A stretch of DNA of 34,356 nucleotides. Source: Burkholderiaceae bacterium 16 (lineage in GTDB: Bacteria; Pseudomonadota; Gammaproteobacteria; Burkholderiales; Burkholderiaceae). The stretch's first letter is position 1, and every line of letters starts with the position of its first letter. This document shows, in pieces, positions 31,764-34,356 of the stretch. The position numbers and the translations under genes are program-made. The stretch is from contig JYOD01000055.1 in the NCBI GenBank assembly GCA_000955785.1, forward strand, positions 1 to 34,356, written 5' to 3'. The notes under the pieces are model-generated. The model ran no database searches. It saw nothing but the letters and a program-made list of their open reading frames with translations, and had not been told where the DNA came from.

Positions 31764-32062
31764 ATAGCCGTACCGCGCACCGCCATGCCCCCGATACCCC
31801 AGAGAACTGGGTCCGCGCGCTGCGCCACGCCTCCCGCGGCGGGACGCCAGATCTCTATGGCGACCCGTTCCGCACGCGGTTCTACATCCTTGCCCCTTCC
31901 GGCCGACCCGTGGAGGAACTTGAACAGCAGGTTCATCTCGATTTCCTGAGAAGCTGGTTCACCGGCTCCGACCTGGTGGGCGCGCACAACGCTGCCGTCG
32001 ACCTGACCGCTTGCCGCGCCGTGTACTTGGGCATCCAGCGCCATTTCGCCACGGCGGCATAA
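31712..32062 (+). CDS. Hypothetical protein, possibly third gene of the operon
   Basis: The frame from 31712 overlaps the preceding gene by 52 bases. Its protein character begins at about residue 29 (ENWVRALRHASRGGTPDLYG) and continues with FYILAPSGRPVEELEQQVHL and LVGAHNAAVDLTACRAVYLG. No RBS-backed ATG is available nearer to that point, so the true start is uncertain, or a small frameshift may have fused it to the end of the previous gene. No family recognised. The start and possibly the first 28 residues should be treated as provisional. Confidence 0.45.
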   Translation: MPAGGRAATARAVPPPLNSRTAHRHAPDTPENWVRALRHASRGGTPDLYGDPFRTRFYILAPSGRPVEELEQQVHLDFLRSWFTGSDLVGAHNAAVDLTACRAVYLGIQRHFATAA

Positions 32063-32144
32063 GCTGCCACGTTGTGACCGCCCCCGGCATCGACCACGTT
32101 CAATTGCAAAGAATAGTCAGCAAAAAGCCGAGGTGCTCGCATGA

Positions 32145-33554
32145 TCGGCCGCGAATATACCAGCGCTGAATGAGCTGACGCTACGCTGCTGGCTGATGTG
32201 CGAGGCCTGGAAGGACGACCCCGTCGAGCTGATCGTGTTCGAGAACGTGCCGCGGCTGGCGACGCGCGTCCGGCACCTGCTCGACCAGATCAACCAGATC
32301 CTGCGCCACTACGGTTACGCAGTGAACGAGACGACGCACGACTGCCGCGAGATTGGCGGGCTGGCCCAGAGCCGCAAGCGCTTCCTGCTGGTGGCCCGGC
32401 ACATGGAGAAAGTCCCGGCCTTCCTGTACGCGCCGGAAATTCGTCGCCTGCAAGGTGTCGGCACTGTGCTGGGCCGCATGCCCTGCCGGGCGATCCGGCG
32501 GGCGGCCCGATGCACCGCGTGCCGTCGCTGCAGTGGAAGACCTGGGTGCGCCTGGCATTCGTCGAGTCCGGCAGCGACTGGCGCAGCCTGAACAAGCTGG
32601 CCGTGGAGAACGGACACCTGCGCGGCTACCTGATCATGCCTGAGCGGCGCAACGGCGCGCTGGGCGTCTTGGGCTGGGAAGAACATGCTGCCGAGGTCGC
32701 AGGCGAATCGCTGCCCTGCAATGGCACGTTCTCGATCGCGGACCCGCGTGGCCCGGCCAACGCAGCGCAGTATCAGCAATACGGCGTGCTGCGCTGGGGC
32801 GAGTCCTCGGGCGCCATCATCGGCGTCAAGTCGCCCGGCCAAGGCACCTTCAGCGTCGCCGACCCGCGCCACGCCGGCCCGGCCAAGCACAACAATGAGT
32901 TCCGGATCGTGCCGTGGGCGGACGCCGCCGGCGCGGTCACCAGCGCCCACCGTACCGGCACGTGTGTCCAGGACCCGCGTGCGTCGACCGGCTTCGAGGG
33001 CGCGGGCAAGTACCCCGTCACCGGCTTCGACGAGCCGGCGGGTACCGTCATCGCGCAGCGACACCGGTCAGGGTGCGTATGCAGTGGCCGACCCGCGCCC
33101 CGGCATGCGGCGCGAGCGCGGCGATCACTACCTGACCGGTGGTCACTATGGTGTTATTGGTTGGGACTAGCTCAGCGGCCCGGTGTCGGCAGCTGCTGGC
33201 CATGACAACGGCCGCTGGTCGGTCGCTGATCCGCACCTGCCCGCGGCGAACGACAAACTGATCGCGATCATCCGCGCGCTCGATGGCACCTGGCACCGCC
33301 CTTTCACCACCTTTGAATTGGCCTGCCTGCTGTCGCTAGTCGAGCCCGAGGAATACCTCGAGCTGGACGGTCTGAGTGATCAGGCCTGGCGCCAGCGGAT
33401 CGGCAATGCGGTGCCGCCGGACGCGGCGCGCGCGATCGCCGAGGTGATGGGCACCACCCTGCTGCTGGCCGAGTCCGGCGAGACATTCATGCTGTCGGCC
33501 ACGCCGGTATGGGTGCGGCCTGTGGCGGTGGCACAGCCGTTGGAGGTGACATGA
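32145..33554 (+). pseudogene. Degenerate C5-cytosine DNA methyltransferase
   Basis: Remains of a large C5-cytosine methyltransferase that would methylate DNA cytosines using S-adenosylmethionine. Motif VI (VFENVP), motif VIII (LAQSRKRFLLVAR) and the final motif X (RIGNAVPPDAA) are readable. The N-terminus with the SAM-binding motif I and the catalytic PCQ motif IV is gone; a stop lies just upstream at 32142-32144. Between motifs VIII and X lie about five ~45-residue repeats of the type F-S-V-A-D-P-R...YGVxRW...GAV. The body is also broken by a one-base loss in a C run near 32481, a frameshift near 33057 and a TAG at 33168-33170. It cannot be an active enzyme. Its stop overlaps an ATG (ATGA, 33551-33554), which hints at a lost downstream partner. 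Confidence 0.85.
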
Positions 33555-33592
33555 GCAAGCTCACGCCACCCTGGCCGGCCTGCACCGCGAGC

Positions 33593-33841
33593 TCAGAGCA
33601 CGGACTGGCCATCGATATAGCCGTCAATCGCCTGCTTAATGCGCCGGAAGGAAGCTTCAAGTGCGTCATGAAGGTCCGCGAACCGGCCTGCTGCCACACC
33701 ATCAATGGGAACGATGGTAAGCGGTCCTGGAGTCGCGCGTCGCATCCACTGTACGACAACATAGAAGCCGCCGACGTGGCCTCCCTCAACAGCAGAGGTC
33801 ATTTCAAAACCCCGATATTCGCTGTGCCGATTTGCGGCCAT
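33593..33841 (-). CDS. Small hypothetical protein
   Basis: An 82-aa protein that reads as coding: EMTSAVEGGHVGGFYVVVQW, then GPLTIVPIDGVAAGRFADLH and a C-terminal helix DALEASFRRIKQAIDGYI. I do not recognise a named family, but this type of sequence recurs as a short hypothetical in Burkholderiales. A GGGAGACGGGG Shine-Dalgarno lies directly upstream of the ATG. It is transcribed against the broken methyltransferase, and its 3' end cuts into a short frame starting at 33551. Function unknown. Confidence 0.65.
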   Translation of the reverse strand: MAANRHSEYRGFEMTSAVEGGHVGGFYVVVQWMRRATPGPLTIVPIDGVAAGRFADLHDALEASFRRIKQAIDGYIDGQSVL

Positions 33842-33873
33842 CCCCGTCTCCCGATGCGGGGAGAAATCTTAGC

Positions 33874-34010
33874 ATGTTAACGAACCACTGCTACCAAGGC
33901 GACTGCCGCGCCGTCATGCGCGACCTAATGGCCGCCGGCATGCGCGTGCAGTGAGTCGTCGCCAGCCCGCCGTACTGGGGCTATCGCACGGCAGACCGAG
34001 CGCACGCGCG
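33874..34010 (+). pseudogene. Fragment of an N6-adenine/N4-cytosine-type DNA methyltransferase
   Basis: After the ATG the frame reads HCYQGDCRAVMRDL, a stop (TGA, 33952-33954), then VVASPPYWGYRT in the same frame. QGDC...M and SPPYWG are the opening and catalytic motif IV of the DNA-methylase family that modifies exocyclic amino groups. The premature stop and the early loss of similarity after motif IV show that it is a relic of ~45 codons. It lies close to the dead C5 methyltransferase, as in modification-rich mobile elements. Confidence 0.75.
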
Positions 34011-34047
34011 TGCCGGGGCTGGTACTGGAGTCCGCCCGATGCTGGAC

Positions 34048-34288
34048 CTAACCCCGGGCGTCAGGCGGGAAGCCATCGCCGCCGGAACTGTCCTCAGGCA
34101 AAAAACTGAGCAGGTCGGTCAGGAACTCCTCTTCGATCCGTTCGAACTCCGGCGTGCCGCGCTCGCAGTCCTCAGGGTTCTTTTTTCCCTTCGCCTTTCG
34201 GATAGCGCGAACGGAGTTTTCAAAGGAGCGGGCCTCCTCCCCAGATGGGATGGTCCTTGTCGAATTGGGGAAGTGGTTTATGTGCCAT
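34048..34288 (-). pseudogene. Small hypothetical gene with an apparent frameshift
   Basis: On the minus strand an ATG at 34288 opens MAHKPLPQFDKDHPIW. At a run of four Gs (34239-34242) the reading frame must shift by one base, after which EEARSFENSVRAIRKAKGKK continues, then EFERIEEEFLTDLLSFLPED to a TAG at 34048-34050. Both halves look like one small acidic/basic helical protein of about 79 residues. One G too many in the run explains the break, either a true mutation or a sequencing error. Function unknown. The right window edge is only 68 bases away. Confidence 0.5.
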
Positions 34289-34356
34289 TGCCAATTGACG
34301 GCATCCCCACCAAATACTTTAGAGGTGAGAAGTGAAAGAGCGCCCCATCCTCTTCA

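Noticed and set aside
34039..34335. Plus-strand 98-codon frame at the right end
   Set aside because: It begins in the decayed methyltransferase frame, and the opposite strand gives a more convincing protein over the same bases.

Overview
The window looks like chromosome or megaplasmid DNA of a high-GC beta-proteobacterium of the order Burkholderiales, most likely Cupriavidus or a close relative. The evidence is four Bug/TctC-type periplasmic receptor genes, a neisserial-type trimeric porin, several LysR regulators with divergently transcribed catabolic operons, and proteins such as DUF3175, UPF0158 and the PPC/DUF296 domain. No rRNA, tRNA or CRISPR array was seen.

Layout. 1-2856: small genes (hypothetical, DUF3175), a truncated class I fructose-bisphosphate aldolase and a CapA-like protein. 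3230-10871: an inositol-type catabolic operon on the minus strand (iolC with a fused DUF2090 domain, iolB, two TctC receptors, iolA/mmsA) with a divergent RpiR regulator. Two AGAA-N6-TTCC sites lie in the shared control region. iolG, iolE and iolD are absent from the window. 10955-11494: a scar where the 5' end of a LysR gene (a near-identical copy of 20000-20206) abuts a gene that has lost its 5' end. 11923-17196: a TetR-controlled set with a VOC/extradiol-like protein and an FAH hydrolase on the minus strand, and a BKACE (DUF849), a nitroreductase/malonic-semialdehyde-reductase-like enzyme and a porin on the plus strand. A strong sigma70-like promoter overlapped by two palindromes drives the plus-strand arm. 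17200-19270: transposase debris, a UPF0158 gene and an unknown coiled-coil ORF. 19273-21718: LysR and a divergent aldehyde dehydrogenase. 22154-22561: a PPC-domain protein. 22697-28767: LysR and a divergent operon of a TfdA/TauD dioxygenase, an enolase-superfamily (MLE-type) enzyme, two TctC receptors and an FAH hydrolase, with a textbook T-N11-A operator.

The right end (about 28970-34356) reads as decayed mobile DNA. It holds an IS3-family remnant, a lipoprotein, three small hypothetical genes behind a near-perfect LexA (SOS) box, a C5-cytosine methyltransferase broken by N-terminal loss, two frameshifts and a stop, a fragment of a second DNA methyltransferase, and a frameshifted small gene at the edge.

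The three catabolic clusters share one plan: a regulator, a few enzymes from families that handle carboxylated or keto-acid compounds, and either a pair of orphan TctC receptors without TctA/TctB or a porin. The substrates of the BKACE and TfdA-MLE-FAH clusters cannot be read from sequence. These two are the best candidates for undescribed pathways.
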